The notes: generated by a model not told the origin, from the sequence alone. 64,000 nucleotides of DNA from G965233625 sp965233625 (GCA_965233625.1 OZ247499.1:930001-994000), one strand, 5' to 3'. Positions 28,601-37,392 are shown, counted from the first letter of the stretch. Numbers and translations are program-made.

Positions 28601-31403
28601 TAGCCAGGTCGGTATAGCCTGTTACAAGCGAAGGGTGATCCGCGCCGGCAAGCTTTTTATACGCCTTTACGCCCCGGAGCGAACTCTCCATCGCTTGGGC
28701 AAACTCACCGTGATTCGCGAAACGGCTGCTCAGGGTTAAAGATTCCCACGCAAACATCTGCGAATCTTCGCCCAGCGTTTTCGCAATAAGCGCCACCGCT
28801 TTCTTCTGATACTCCACCGCTATACCGGTCTTCTTCTGTTCGGCAGCCTGTGCTGACTTCTCCCGCCAGAGCTGAATCTGCTGATAAGACTTCTGCTGCG
28901 CGGCGTCAAGATTAGCGAGCTTCTGATGATCAGCCAGGGCAACTTTCGCTTCAACCGCCGACCAGCTTTGCTCGCCGTACCGCGCAGTTTGCAGTTGCAC
29001 GTGCCGCTGGGAAACTGCTTTTAGCGCCTGGTAGTCACCACCGCTCTCCGTTTGACGGATTATTTCTTCCTGCAATTGATCGACTAGCTGACTGGCCTGA
29101 TTGGTTCTGGGATCGTCCTTCCCGTATATCTGCAGGCGAAACTGAAATACACGCAACGCAACTTGTTCTGCTGCCGCGAATTTTTGATTCGCCTTGAGCG
29201 CTTCGGCAAGTGCTAACCTTACGGTGAAGGTCTGGGGATGGTTTTCGCCCAGTGTTTTCGCCGTAATCCGGACGCACTTCTCCGCGAGTTCCAGTGCGGT
29301 TGCTCCATTGCCAAGCTGTGCATGCAGACCGCTGAGGATGCTGTAGGAGCTTGCCGCATGCATCGAGTCTTCGCCGTACCGCTTTTTGCGGATGTCAGCC
29401 GCGCGTTGCAGGTATTCCAGCGCTAAAGAAAGCTCGCCGCGGGCGCTGTATGCCTGTCCCAGATTGTTCAGCGCAATGGCGGTGTCGGTGTGCGTGGCGC
29501 CGAGCGTTAATTCATTGACGCTCAACAGGCGTTCAAAAATGGGAATCGCCTGGTTAGCTTGCCCCAGACGACTGTAGGCAAATCCGACATTGTTCCAGAG
29601 CTTGGCGGTTTCGGGGTGCACTTCGCCCAGAATCGTCCGTGTTATTTCCAGCGCGCGTTGAAACAGCTGAAGCGCCTGCTGGTTGCGTTGCTGCCCTTGC
29701 AGAAAAAATCCGAAAGCGTTCAACGACGCGGCGACTCTCACGTCTTGATCACCGTAAATGGCAACCCGGTAGCGGTGCGACACATTCCGCAACCCGATAG
29801 CACGGTTGAAATCTCTGTTTCTTAGCGCCTGCGACTCTACCTGATCGTACGCACGTATCGCGGCTTGTAATTGCATTTCTTCCGCGGAGTATTCAGCCCG
29901 CGCAGTTCCCCGTACCTCAAGACCGGTGACGGCCGTTTTCTGGTTTTGCGAAGCCAGGAAGAACGCAGCAACAGGCGATTCCGCATTGTCAAAAGACATC
30001 GCGTAGTAGCTTCGATTGCCGTGTTCTATGTGAAGCAGCCCGTGATCGAAGCGGACTTTCCACAGCCCGCTTCCATCTTCTTCTGGAAGCGGCCATTTGC
30101 GAATCAACGACGCACGTTTGCCTTTCGGATCGTTTGTCACTTGAGCGGCGACTAACTCGCTGCGGGAACCGTCTTGGATTCTCGTACGCTGAACGCCCAC
30201 CCAGACCAAGTTCCCGGAAGCCAGCTCGAAGCCCCAGCGAGCGTAGGCCTGGTCGCCCGTCATGCTGCGGGGAATCGCAAGATTCAGCTTTAGCTCCGCT
30301 GCTGGACCGACGCGGAAGTCTCTCGTCACCGCTCCGGCGGAAACGATCATGCCGCCACGGCTCCAGGACAGCGGGTCGCTGGTTTTGTAGTTCTTTGTGG
30401 TATCTGTCGAGAAGTCGTCTTCGATGCTGATGGTCCTGGCGTTTTCCGGCAACGGCTTTTTCTGTCGTTTGAACCTAAGGAGCCGGTAGCATGGATCGTT
30501 CAGAGAATTATCAAAGCGGGGAACCACCGCGCGTAGCAGCGTTACAGCTTCGGTTTGAAGTTTGATGGCCTCGTCGAGTTTCTCTTGCTTGGCCGCGGCA
30601 GTGGCTTTGGCGGATACCGCGCGACTCAATGCCTTCTGAATGTCCGGCAAACTGGGATGCCCGGCGCCGTAGGATTCGTGATAGCGTTTGACGGCGATCC
30701 GCAGCACGGGCTCTGCCTCCAACGGACGCTGCGCGGCCACCAGTGCGCGGCCGAGTTTGGCCTGCGCATCCGCCACTTCGACAAATGCTTCGCCCAGATG
30801 CTGTTTGTAAAGCGCGACGCCCGCGCGGCATACGCGCACAGCAACCTCTGCCTGATTAGTATCGAGCAGAAGGTCCACTGTCGAAAGCGCTTCGTCCTGT
30901 TGGAGCAGTTCCTTTCGTACCTTAGCTTCCAGCTGCTTCAGGCGGTCAATGTATTTCACCCCGTGCGCAGCCGCGCGGGTCCGCCAGAAGTCTTTTCCCG
31001 CATGCGATTTGTCGTGTTCGTAAAGTCGTACCGCCCAGGAACGAGCATCGTCTAACTGGTCCTGCCGGATCGAGCGCGTTGTGAGAAAGACGAGGATGCT
31101 AGGCAACGCTTTGTTCAACTTCGCCTTAGACGCGGTGGCTTCGGCCTGTTTCATCGCCGCGATCGCTTCGGCGGGCTTACCCTGGGCTTCGAGCTCGTAA
31201 GCTTTCGATTTCAGCGACTCGACCACAGCGGCAACGTCGCTTTGCTGCTTCGTCTCATCGCCGGATACACTTCCGCCAATGGCGAAAATCACGGCTGCCC
31301 CCACCAAGACGCAGCGAGACATCAGAGTGGTTTGCAAGGAAGCTTGCAGCGGGGCGGATAGTTTCGTTTTCCATTCGCTGCGGATGTGGCCGGATACAGA
31401 CAT
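25605..31403 (-). CDS. giant TPR-CHAT caspase-fold protein, predicted exported
   Basis: With the start at 31403 the protein has 1932 residues; AGAGG lies 5 bases upstream. The frame is open 84 codons further up but would run into the divergent sigma-factor gene. A hydrophobic segment at ~31-47, ending SVSGDE, is a signal peptide or anchor; an inner ATG at 31322 would give a classical signal peptide. Residues ~320-500 look like an embedded LamG/concanavalin-type beta-sandwich (DDFSTDTTKNYK..., FDHGLLHIEHGN). Many kinesin-light-chain-type TPRs flank it (LGEVHPETAKLWNNVGFAY, LGENHPQTFTVRLALAEAL, YGEDHYEF). The C-terminal ~350 residues are a CHAT domain with both catalytic motifs: HFATHG (His ~1754) and SACETG (Cys ~1828), then GGEGLLGLQRAFHLAGA. 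CHAT proteins are caspase-like cysteine proteases. The target is unknown; the divergent sigma/kinase/caspase cluster is the obvious candidate pathway. Confidence 0.9.
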   Translation of the reverse strand: MSVSGHIRSEWKTKLSAPLQASLQTTLMSRCVLVGAAVIFAIGGSVSGDETKQQSDVAAVVESLKSKAYELEAQGKPAEAIAAMKQAEATASKAKLNKALPSILVFLTTRSIRQDQLDDARSWAVRLYEHDKSHAGKDFWRTRAAAHGVKYIDRLKQLEAKVRKELLQQDEALSTVDLLLDTNQAEVAVRVCRAGVALYKQHLGEAFVEVADAQAKLGRALVAAQRPLEAEPVLRIAVKRYHESYGAGHPSLPDIQKALSRAVSAKATAAAKQEKLDEAIKLQTEAVTLLRAVVPRFDNSLNDPCYRLLRFKRQKKPLPENARTISIEDDFSTDTTKNYKTSDPLSWSRGGMIVSAGAVTRDFRVGPAAELKLNLAIPRSMTGDQAYARWGFELASGNLVWVGVQRTRIQDGSRSELVAAQVTNDPKGKRASLIRKWPLPEEDGSGLWKVRFDHGLLHIEHGNRSYYAMSFDNAESPVAAFFLASQNQKTAVTGLEVRGTARAEYSAEEMQLQAAIRAYDQVESQALRNRDFNRAIGLRNVSHRYRVAIYGDQDVRVAASLNAFGFFLQGQQRNQQALQLFQRALEITRTILGEVHPETAKLWNNVGFAYSRLGQANQAIPIFERLLSVNELTLGATHTDTAIALNNLGQAYSARGELSLALEYLQRAADIRKKRYGEDSMHAASSYSILSGLHAQLGNGATALELAEKCVRITAKTLGENHPQTFTVRLALAEALKANQKFAAAEQVALRVFQFRLQIYGKDDPRTNQASQLVDQLQEEIIRQTESGGDYQALKAVSQRHVQLQTARYGEQSWSAVEAKVALADHQKLANLDAAQQKSYQQIQLWREKSAQAAEQKKTGIAVEYQKKAVALIAKTLGEDSQMFAWESLTLSSRFANHGEFAQAMESSLRGVKAYKKLAGADHPSLVTGYTDLAILYAHTDSPQKALAQLAEGKRIYDQASDVAEDTLKMVAARWCKSANLLAGAVSEDSDWKTALSLWGDVAVVTRNRFGAAHWRTIDAQQQLEYGGWLSQQPEAIHRDLDKAKELQRQANAGDPRTSIEGHQKVVQQLTKLLGENRRLTLDAKEELAKALTTSGQHRQATAVLEQLVQQRLKLLGGTHPDVAQASQLLSGARFAQGDSAGALAAARQALDIHRRNGDTETESYATALNATALVYYGMGEHRRAAALLEQVSQLLRKVEGEDGVRYALCRSNLASTYRSLGDPRAKATMLDAIQRVRKAYGEDHYEFAVMQQKAASLFEDSSDFEQAEEMYRKSLATRVRVFGPGSAVTLMAKSNLAQFLSERGQRKEALQTQQEIVTAFEANFDATHTDYPTHSRRLALQLFLDGQTKAALRPLLAAIDSATAQFSAAASLQSESQQLVQAATYRKDLDLLLLMSEASEDETPAIYQRLLQWKGAVLSRQLFRRQAASDAQMSPVVQELRGVVRKLAALNSAADDGATRAARESQRTRLQNRKEQLETRLAEWSSTKNVNQTTGLTLQTLQASLPEDGVLVDYYVYQGRPAPGSEDRRQVVAFVCKAEESVKRINLGPAATIASALTSWRRRIVSGGGGVRGDARLQLSSTPDDEPAPQQLVRDKVWAPLESLVEEAGVVLLSPDGFLNQLPFSALPGKKEGVYLLQQTPLLYVPAPQMLVRTRRQEASSAPESMLLVGNVDFAAPQQQAAQATVTPMFAGTRGALQQFAPLPATSAEVEAINEIFVSSQPDKPVDLLSGSSATEEALRRLSTGRTYLHFATHGFFQPAERFQVAQSSAGAASFLPGLQSGLVMAGANRGTRFSLSQLAAPDDGLLTAVEVAELDLRQVELAVLSACETGLGQESGGEGLLGLQRAFHLAGAESVVATLWQVDDEATRALMVEFYRNLKQRKLGRLKALRNAQLALLSGKLYQPGRSDSDEATKLPPRYWAAFILSGEGD

Positions 31404-31635
31404 GTTCGCCTCTGATTTAAATGCTGCCACGGAATCATTGCATCGCCTACCAACCACCCATTGTAACTGTTCTGCGCGGGGGAAGTTTTTTAAACTGGAT
31501 GCGGCTGTGTGAGCACTATCGGATTCTGCGGGCATCGCGGACGGGATGTTTTGTTCCAACGAGATTCGTGCGGCAAAGTAGCATGCACGCAGCCTGCTTT
31601 CTAAGATCGAAGGAAGCACATTTCCACGGTTTGCA
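31404..31635. promoter_or_regulatory. divergent control region, CHAT gene / ECF sigma factor
   Basis: A 232-base intergenic span from which the CHAT gene reads left and the sigma-kinase-caspase genes read right. It contains a run of five G followed by AAG and six T near 31480-31491. ECF genes commonly control their own promoters, so this is where to look for the cognate promoter; I could not define -35/-10 boxes by eye. Confidence 0.4.
31409..31413 (-). promoter_or_regulatory. Shine-Dalgarno of the CHAT gene
   Basis: AGAGG on the minus strand, 5 bases before the ATG at 31403. It supports this start over the upstream in-frame start at 31655, which would overlap the sigma-factor coding region. 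Confidence 0.6.
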
Positions 31636-32253
31636 ATGGTCGATGATATGAACACTTCAGAATCTTTTTACGATCTGCTAAATCGTGTCCGCCAGGGCGA
31701 TGAAAATGCGTTACAGCTATTGCTCGACCGTTACGACGCGGAAGTCAGACGGGAAATCCGTTTTTCCCTGCTCGATAGCCGGTTGAAGCGTGTGGTGAGT
31801 GAAAGCGACATTTATCAGTCGGTCGTTTCAAGATTCTGTATCGATCTGTGGGCCGGGCGATACGAATTTGATAGGCCCGAAGCTTTTGGCGCGTTGCTGA
31901 AAAAGATTGTCCGCGCACGCGTCTCGGATTCGGCCCGCCACTGGAATGCACAGAAACGCGATCTACGCCGTAATGCTGACCTGGGCAGTGGACTGAACCA
32001 GGTTGCCGGTGGCGTGCAGGAATCGACACCAAGCCAGATCGTCGCCAACCGCGAACTGCTCGAGAAATTTGTCCAACAGCTGACCGCAGCAGAACGCCAG
32101 ATCATGAAACATCGCCAGCATGGCAAGTCATGGCAGGAAATCGCAGAAGAAATGAACACCAGCGACGGCACCGAAAAAACTCCGGACGGTTTCCGCAAGC
32201 AATACGAACGTGCACTGAGTCGGGTGGCGGAAGAACTCGGCCTAGAAAACTGA
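31636..32253 (+). CDS. ECF-type RNA polymerase sigma factor
   Basis: A 205-residue sigma-70 family protein of extracytoplasmic-function size. Region 2 is at ~15-95 (FYDLLNRVRQGDENALQLLLDRYDAEVRREI, SDIYQSVVSRF, DRPEAFGALLKKIVRARVSDSARHWNAQKRDL). A region 4 helix-turn-helix lies at ~130-200 (LTAAERQIMKHRQHGKSWQEIAEEM, PDGFRKQYERALSRVAEEL). It fits the planctomycete ECF groups encoded beside Ser/Thr kinases. No anti-sigma gene is adjacent; in such groups kinase phosphorylation has been proposed as the control. The kinase starts 19 bases downstream. A second ATG at 31648 is an equally possible start; neither has a convincing Shine-Dalgarno. Confidence 0.92.
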   Translation: MVDDMNTSESFYDLLNRVRQGDENALQLLLDRYDAEVRREIRFSLLDSRLKRVVSESDIYQSVVSRFCIDLWAGRYEFDRPEAFGALLKKIVRARVSDSARHWNAQKRDLRRNADLGSGLNQVAGGVQESTPSQIVANRELLEKFVQQLTAAERQIMKHRQHGKSWQEIAEEMNTSDGTEKTPDGFRKQYERALSRVAEELGLEN

Positions 32254-32272
32254 ACTCCCCAGAGGTTTACGG

Positions 32273-34363
32273 ATGCCTGGTCCGCTAGACATAGAATCTA
32301 AACGCACACGCGAAGACCTGATTGTCGATCAGTTTGTTGAACTTCAGCAAACCGGCGGCGATGTCAGCGTGGCTGGCTTTCTCGAACTGTTTCCCGGCGC
32401 CTCTGTCCGGCTTGTCTGCGACCTCATTCTGCTGGATCAGCAGTTCCGCTGGCGCAGCGGCAACGGTGTGAAATCCGAGCATTACTTAACCATGCACGAC
32501 CGCGTCGCCACGGACACGGAACTTTGCCTCGACATAATCTATGGTGAGCATCGCGTCCGAAGCGAACTGGGAGAGAACTTCACAGCACAACAGTGGGTGG
32601 ACAGGTTTCCTGCTTTCGCCGGGGAAATCCGCAAGCAGTTTGAAGTTTCGCAGTGGTGGAACGCGGCGGATGATCCCGCGGAGACGACGACGCAGCTGAA
32701 ACAGGATACCGTCTTGCGGCCCGCGGTGGTGGATGCCGAAGCGCCGCTGGCGTTTGACGATTTCCGCCTTGTAAAGCAACTTGGCGACGGCGCGATGGGC
32801 GAAGTGCATCTGGCTGTGCAGAAGAGCCTGAATAAAAAAGTCGCACTAAAGATACTTAAACACACGGGACGCGAGGCGCCTGAACGGATCGAACGCTTCC
32901 TCCAGGAAGCACGCATCGCAGCTTCACTGAACCACCCGCAACTGACGGAAGTTCACGGAGTCGGGCGTTGCCCCGGTGGTGGATATTTCCTGGTCATGGA
33001 TTTCGCGCAGGGAAGAAACCTGCAGGAATGCCTGGAGGAGAAGCCGTTTGCGGTGGAGGAAGCCGCCCGCATCGTGCGGCAGGTCGCCGCGGCGATTCAG
33101 TTCGCACACGATCGCGGGATTATTCACCGCGACATCAAGCCCAGCAACATTCTCTATGACGGCGACAACGGCGTGAAGGTGGTTGACTTCGGGCTCGCGA
33201 AACATCTTGAGCCGATGCATCCAGATATTTCTTCGCCCCGTCAGATCGTTGGGACACCGCATTTTATGGCGCCCGAACAGGCGGATCCGCGTTGGGGAAA
33301 GGTGAAGCCCACCACCGATGTGTTCGCGCTCGGCGCGCTACTTTACACCCTTGTTTCGGGAAGCCCGCCTTTTCAGGGCGTAAGCAATATGGAAGTGCTT
33401 GCGGCGCTGGTTTCTGACCGCCGGGTCGTTCCGCTAGCGACACGGACGCCTGGCGTTTGCGCTGCGGTTGATCAAATCTGCGGCGTCTGCCTGCAAAAAG
33501 ACCCGGACAAACGTTACGCCACGGCAGGCGAAGTGGCGCAAACGCTGCAAGACTTCCTGGAAAGCGGTTCACGACACGGGCAATCTGCGCACTATCGCCG
33601 CATCGGCTGGTTGGCGGCGGCCGCCGCGATGATGCTCCTTACCGCCGCGAGTGCGTGGTGGTTCTGGCCGACGCCAAAAACGACAGCGACTGGCGATGTG
33701 GAGAACGCCGACGCATCCGGCAGTGAAGCCCCACCACTCCGCGACCCATCAAAAAACGCGGTAGCGGACGCCGGGTGGTCAGTCGAGCTATTTCCCCAGG
33801 ACAAAAGGCTTCCACCTGCCGCTTTATTGGAGAAGCCCGCGGCGGTGCACTCAGGCGACGCCTTGCGGTTGCGGCTTCGTTTAACGCCCCCGCGTTATGT
33901 CTACGTGTTCTGGCTGGGCAGCGACGGTTCCGTCAGCCTGCTATATCCGAAGGGTGGGGATGTGGACGAGCCGACTCAGGAAGTCTTATTGCCTGATGAT
34001 GGCCGCAAAGGTTTCCCAGTGCATGGTGAAGCGGGTACGGAAGTCTGTGTCGCTCTGCTTCGAAATGATCCACTGCCAGACTTTGCAAAGCTAGCTGCAG
34101 GATTGAAAACCGCCTTGCCGCCGCCAGATATCCCGGAGGGTTCCCTGCTTGTGGATGGAAAGTTTTACACGGAGGGATTCGATGAATCCGTGGCGCCCTT
34201 CATGAAGAAGCTGACCGCCGGTTCACGGCCCGTGGGCGAGGCGGAACCGCTTGCTCAATTAGCCATCGATGGCTGGGTCTCCAAGTGGCGCAACGGGCTT
34301 CCCTTCAAGACCACTCAACTAAGTTACGTTGCGATACCTCATCGCCAGCGAATCAACGACTAA
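32273..34363 (+). CDS. transmembrane Ser/Thr kinase with C-terminal DUF4384-like domain
   Basis: A 696-residue PknB-type kinase. Residues 1-160 form the helical pre-kinase region common in planctomycete kinases (VDQFVELQQTGGDVSVAGFLELFP). The kinase core is complete: glycine loop GDGAMGEVHLA (~170), K193 in VALK, catalytic HRD with D287 and K289, and D305 of DFG, followed by GTPHFMAPEQA. One membrane helix is at ~442-464 (GWLAAAAAMMLLTAASAWWFW). The C-terminal part, ~529-615, reads as DUF4384 (RYVYVFWLGSDGSVSLLYPKGGD, GTEVCVALLRND) and by topology lies outside the cytoplasm. AGAGG lies about 9 bases before the ATG. The kinase probably links an envelope event to the ECF factor encoded 19 bases upstream. 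The metacaspase gene starts 26 bases after the stop, so the three likely form one operon. Confidence 0.95.
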   Translation: MPGPLDIESKRTREDLIVDQFVELQQTGGDVSVAGFLELFPGASVRLVCDLILLDQQFRWRSGNGVKSEHYLTMHDRVATDTELCLDIIYGEHRVRSELGENFTAQQWVDRFPAFAGEIRKQFEVSQWWNAADDPAETTTQLKQDTVLRPAVVDAEAPLAFDDFRLVKQLGDGAMGEVHLAVQKSLNKKVALKILKHTGREAPERIERFLQEARIAASLNHPQLTEVHGVGRCPGGGYFLVMDFAQGRNLQECLEEKPFAVEEAARIVRQVAAAIQFAHDRGIIHRDIKPSNILYDGDNGVKVVDFGLAKHLEPMHPDISSPRQIVGTPHFMAPEQADPRWGKVKPTTDVFALGALLYTLVSGSPPFQGVSNMEVLAALVSDRRVVPLATRTPGVCAAVDQICGVCLQKDPDKRYATAGEVAQTLQDFLESGSRHGQSAHYRRIGWLAAAAAMMLLTAASAWWFWPTPKTTATGDVENADASGSEAPPLRDPSKNAVADAGWSVELFPQDKRLPPAALLEKPAAVHSGDALRLRLRLTPPRYVYVFWLGSDGSVSLLYPKGGDVDEPTQEVLLPDDGRKGFPVHGEAGTEVCVALLRNDPLPDFAKLAAGLKTALPPPDIPEGSLLVDGKFYTEGFDESVAPFMKKLTAGSRPVGEAEPLAQLAIDGWVSKWRNGLPFKTTQLSYVAIPHRQRIND

Positions 34364-34389
34364 CGCAGATCTAGCATCGGGCGACAACT

Positions 34390-36684
34390 ATGACACATCG
34401 TGCGTGTATCCAGCATCAACACCTGTCCGCGCTTGTAGCGATTGTTGCATTCATCGCTCTTCACGGAGCCACGGGAGCAGGCAGAGCTGTCGCAGACGAA
34501 CCCGTGGACGGCCCCCGGTTCGCGCTTTTGATCGGCGTCAACCAATACCACAATCTGGCTTCGCATGAACAGTTAGCGGGCAGTGTCAATGATGTGAATC
34601 TAATGCGTATGTTGCTACAAGATCGTTTCGGTTTTGAAAAGGAAGATATCAGGCTTCTCACCGATAAGCAGGCAACCGGCGAAGCAATCCGCCGCGCGAT
34701 GGAGCAGCTGGTGGCTGACGTGCAAGCACTTCCCGCGAATAGTCCGCCGGCCCAAGTTGTCTTCCATTTCAGTGGTCACGGGTCGCAGGTGCAGGATCAG
34801 GCAGACGGCGACGGTGCTGACGAAGCCGATGGCTACGATGAAACGCTTGTCCCATCAGACGCCACTAAACAAGGTGGCGGCGAAGACATCCGCGATGATG
34901 AGTTGCACGCATTCTCAGAACAGATCTGCGCCGGCGGCCGCGCGCGGCTGTGGCTGATTCTCGATTGCTGTCACAGCGGCACCGGCGTCCGTGGCGCCAC
35001 CCGCTTCCGCGCTCTCAAACGCAGCCTGCCAGCGGCTCCCGCAGCCGCAAGCGGCAATCGCCAAATCGCTGAAAAACGGCTACCGCCGGGAGCAGTCGCG
35101 ATGTATGCGTGCCAGTCTCAGGAGTTGGAGCCGGAATACGAAGCCGGTTCCAGGCAGTACGGTTTACTCACTTGGTTCATTTCACAGGTGGTGAATGAGC
35201 AACGTACTATCTCGAAGCTGACCTACCAGCAGCTTGCTGACGCCGTACTCTCGCGATACCGGCGCGACCGCTATTCGCCCCGGCCGTCGCCAACACCGCG
35301 CGCTGAAGGCGCCATTCGAAGCATTATCTGCAACGCCGCCCCGGCGAGCGATCTGCCGCCGTACTTCAAAGTCGTCGCCCAGGGTAATCGCGATCAAGCG
35401 ATGCTAACTGCGGGCGCCGTGCATGGTGTAACCCAAGGTTCGTTGTACGAACTGTACGCAAAACCAGAGCAGGTTGATGACGCCGACACCACCTCGGTCG
35501 CGTGGTTGCGCATTGACACGGTGGATCTCACGACTTCACGCGCTACGGTGATGGAACTGGATGACGGTGAACTGTTTGAAATCTCTTTGCCTAAAGATTT
35601 TAAGCAAGGCTTCTGTATCGAAAGGCAACATCATCATGGCGGCGCGGGTGCTGCCGTGCGTGTGGTTCGCATCGCAGATGGCCAGGGCGATTCCATTCTG
35701 CCGCCCGGCGACCCACAGGCGCCAGAAGCGATCCTGCAGGCGTTCAGCGGGGCGAAGCGTGAAACGGAATCTGCCTGGTTAACCTGGGCCGGCGAGGGAG
35801 AGCAATACGATCTAATCCTTCGCATCGATGGCAATCGCGCGGCCATCTTCCCGCGGGGCGGGATGAGTTATCAGGCGCCCACCGGGCAGCCACAGCCGGG
35901 TGGTGAGCAGAATACGCTTTCTGGCGGCTGGGGCCCTTACGATTTGAGCAAACCAGAAAACGCCGCAGTGGCCCTACAACGTGATTTCCGCCGTATCACC
36001 AGGGCGCGGAATCTGATCCGGGTCGTCGAAACACGCCGGGCGGAAAGCAGCAACAAAGGTGCAATCGAATTAACGCTCCAGGAACTCAGATACGACGCTG
36101 TGAAACGGCAGATCACCGGCCGTTCACCCTGGAAGCAATACGCCGCCACAGATTCCCTTGCCGTTGCCGCTTCAGATGCATCGCCGACACCCGTTGTGCG
36201 TAGCGGGCAGTTCTACGACTGGAAGATTACAGCAGCCGCAAACGCCATTAAGAAGCAATGTATTACGGTGCTGCAGATCGACGCCAACATGGGCATTCAG
36301 GTCATGCTGCCCTATCAGCGCGGCGACCTATCACCCACGTTGCATCCTGGCAAATCGCAGGAAACGGGCGGCTTTCAGCTAACCGGCGACAAGAATAGCG
36401 CCACCGTCTTCGGTCCACGCTGGACCATCGTCCTGGCGACCAGCGAAGCCAACTACTTTAGCCTTCTGGAACAGGATAGCCTGCCTGTTGTCCGTTCCGG
36501 CAACCAGCAGCGTATTGCTCCCAGCGGTGTTGCCACACGCAGTAGCGCTTCGTCGCTGGAAACGCTGCTCCTGATGGAATCGTACTTCCAGTCGCGCGGC
36601 GTGTCGGTCGTCCGCAACAAGCTATACGACACTTCGTGGTCCGTAGACATGGTGAAGTGGATCGCACACCCGCACACCCAGTAA
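34390..36684 (+). CDS. secreted metacaspase-like protease (peptidase C14), first copy
   Basis: A 764-residue caspase-family protein. The signal peptide (~1-36) ends near GRAVADEP. The caspase core begins RFALLIGVNQYHN. The dyad is complete: H130 in FHFSGHGSQ and C194 in ILDCCHSG. Acidic residues of the metacaspase S1 pocket are present (DGYDETLVPSD, D147/D150/D157), so cleavage after Arg or Lys is expected. Aspartate-rich DGDGADEAD at ~139-147 may bind calcium. The C-terminal ~450 residues hold a shared block ARNLIRV (~539) and a DUF4384-like stretch (~604-700: ITVLQIDANMGIQVMLPY, FSLLEQDSLP) that recur in the second caspase. It is likely co-transcribed with the sigma factor and kinase. Confidence 0.93.
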   Translation: MTHRACIQHQHLSALVAIVAFIALHGATGAGRAVADEPVDGPRFALLIGVNQYHNLASHEQLAGSVNDVNLMRMLLQDRFGFEKEDIRLLTDKQATGEAIRRAMEQLVADVQALPANSPPAQVVFHFSGHGSQVQDQADGDGADEADGYDETLVPSDATKQGGGEDIRDDELHAFSEQICAGGRARLWLILDCCHSGTGVRGATRFRALKRSLPAAPAAASGNRQIAEKRLPPGAVAMYACQSQELEPEYEAGSRQYGLLTWFISQVVNEQRTISKLTYQQLADAVLSRYRRDRYSPRPSPTPRAEGAIRSIICNAAPASDLPPYFKVVAQGNRDQAMLTAGAVHGVTQGSLYELYAKPEQVDDADTTSVAWLRIDTVDLTTSRATVMELDDGELFEISLPKDFKQGFCIERQHHHGGAGAAVRVVRIADGQGDSILPPGDPQAPEAILQAFSGAKRETESAWLTWAGEGEQYDLILRIDGNRAAIFPRGGMSYQAPTGQPQPGGEQNTLSGGWGPYDLSKPENAAVALQRDFRRITRARNLIRVVETRRAESSNKGAIELTLQELRYDAVKRQITGRSPWKQYAATDSLAVAASDASPTPVVRSGQFYDWKITAAANAIKKQCITVLQIDANMGIQVMLPYQRGDLSPTLHPGKSQETGGFQLTGDKNSATVFGPRWTIVLATSEANYFSLLEQDSLPVVRSGNQQRIAPSGVATRSSASSLETLLLMESYFQSRGVSVVRNKLYDTSWSVDMVKWIAHPHTQ

Positions 36685-36903
36685 CGGTGCTCTGTGGGAG
36701 TGTGCGTCCGGCATGCATATGCGACGGCAGGCAAAGTGCTTTACGGAATTTCCGTGAAATTTTCCCGGGGATTCTGTCCTGTGCAAGCAGGCTTTGCGAT
36801 TGGGTTAGTGACGGCGAAACAATCAAGACAGTTCAACACTGAACATTGCTTTCGCCCGGACGTGCCCTTTAACCACTCGCAAATCTTTGAAGAAAACGAT
36901 TCC

Positions 36904-37362
36904 ATGTCAAAAGCAACAACACGCAACTCCACCTCGTACGCTAGGTGCTCCCTCGCAGCCGCATTCATCTTTGCAGTTGTGGTGACGGCAGCGGGGCAAG
37001 CTCACGCCTTCCCCAATCCAGTGAAGCAACTCAAGGACGCAGCCAAACGTGCTGAAAACTCCGTCCGTCGCGAAGCAGGCAACGCCAGCAACTCTTTTAA
37101 GCGGGCGCACCGTTTGAATTATGTGGTGAAAATTGTGAATCCGAAGAACTCCGGCTCTGGCTATCTTTTCTACAACTTCAACGGAGAAACGCAGATTGGG
37201 CTGCGGAAAGGTGTTGTCCGCACACACCGCGGAACGATAGCGGGTTCGCCCTATATCACCTTCAAGAACGGCCGCGGGCAGACCATCCGCTACCGTCTGC
37301 AGAGCGGAAAGACCTACGAATTCAGGTGGAACCGGGGCGTACTCAACCTCGTTCGCCGCTAA
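36904..37362 (+). CDS. small, strongly basic secreted protein, unknown
   Basis: A 152-residue protein counted from the ATG at 36904; the frame is open further upstream to 36694, but only 36904 gives a signal peptide (hydrophobic ~16-31, cleavage after AHA at 35). The mature 117 residues contain 24 Lys/Arg and only 5 Asp/Glu by hand count. An N-terminal amphipathic helix (KQLKDAAKRAENSVRREAGN) is followed by a beta-rich part (LNYVVKIVNP, GYLFYNFNGETQIGL, TIRYRLQSGKTYEFRW). I do not recognise a family. Lying between two secreted caspases that should cut after basic residues, it could be a substrate, inhibitor or activator; that is inference. It is followed by a good intrinsic terminator. Confidence 0.75.
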   Translation: MSKATTRNSTSYARCSLAAAFIFAVVVTAAGQAHAFPNPVKQLKDAAKRAENSVRREAGNASNSFKRAHRLNYVVKIVNPKNSGSGYLFYNFNGETQIGLRKGVVRTHRGTIAGSPYITFKNGRGQTIRYRLQSGKTYEFRWNRGVLNLVRR

Positions 37363-37392
37363 TGCTTACGTGACAGAAAGGTATTGCTCTCA

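Noticed and set aside
34390..37362. Gasdermin-type caspase-activated pore system
   Set aside because: The small neighbour is secreted, strongly basic and beta-rich rather than a cytosolic gasdermin-like protein; similarity not supported.
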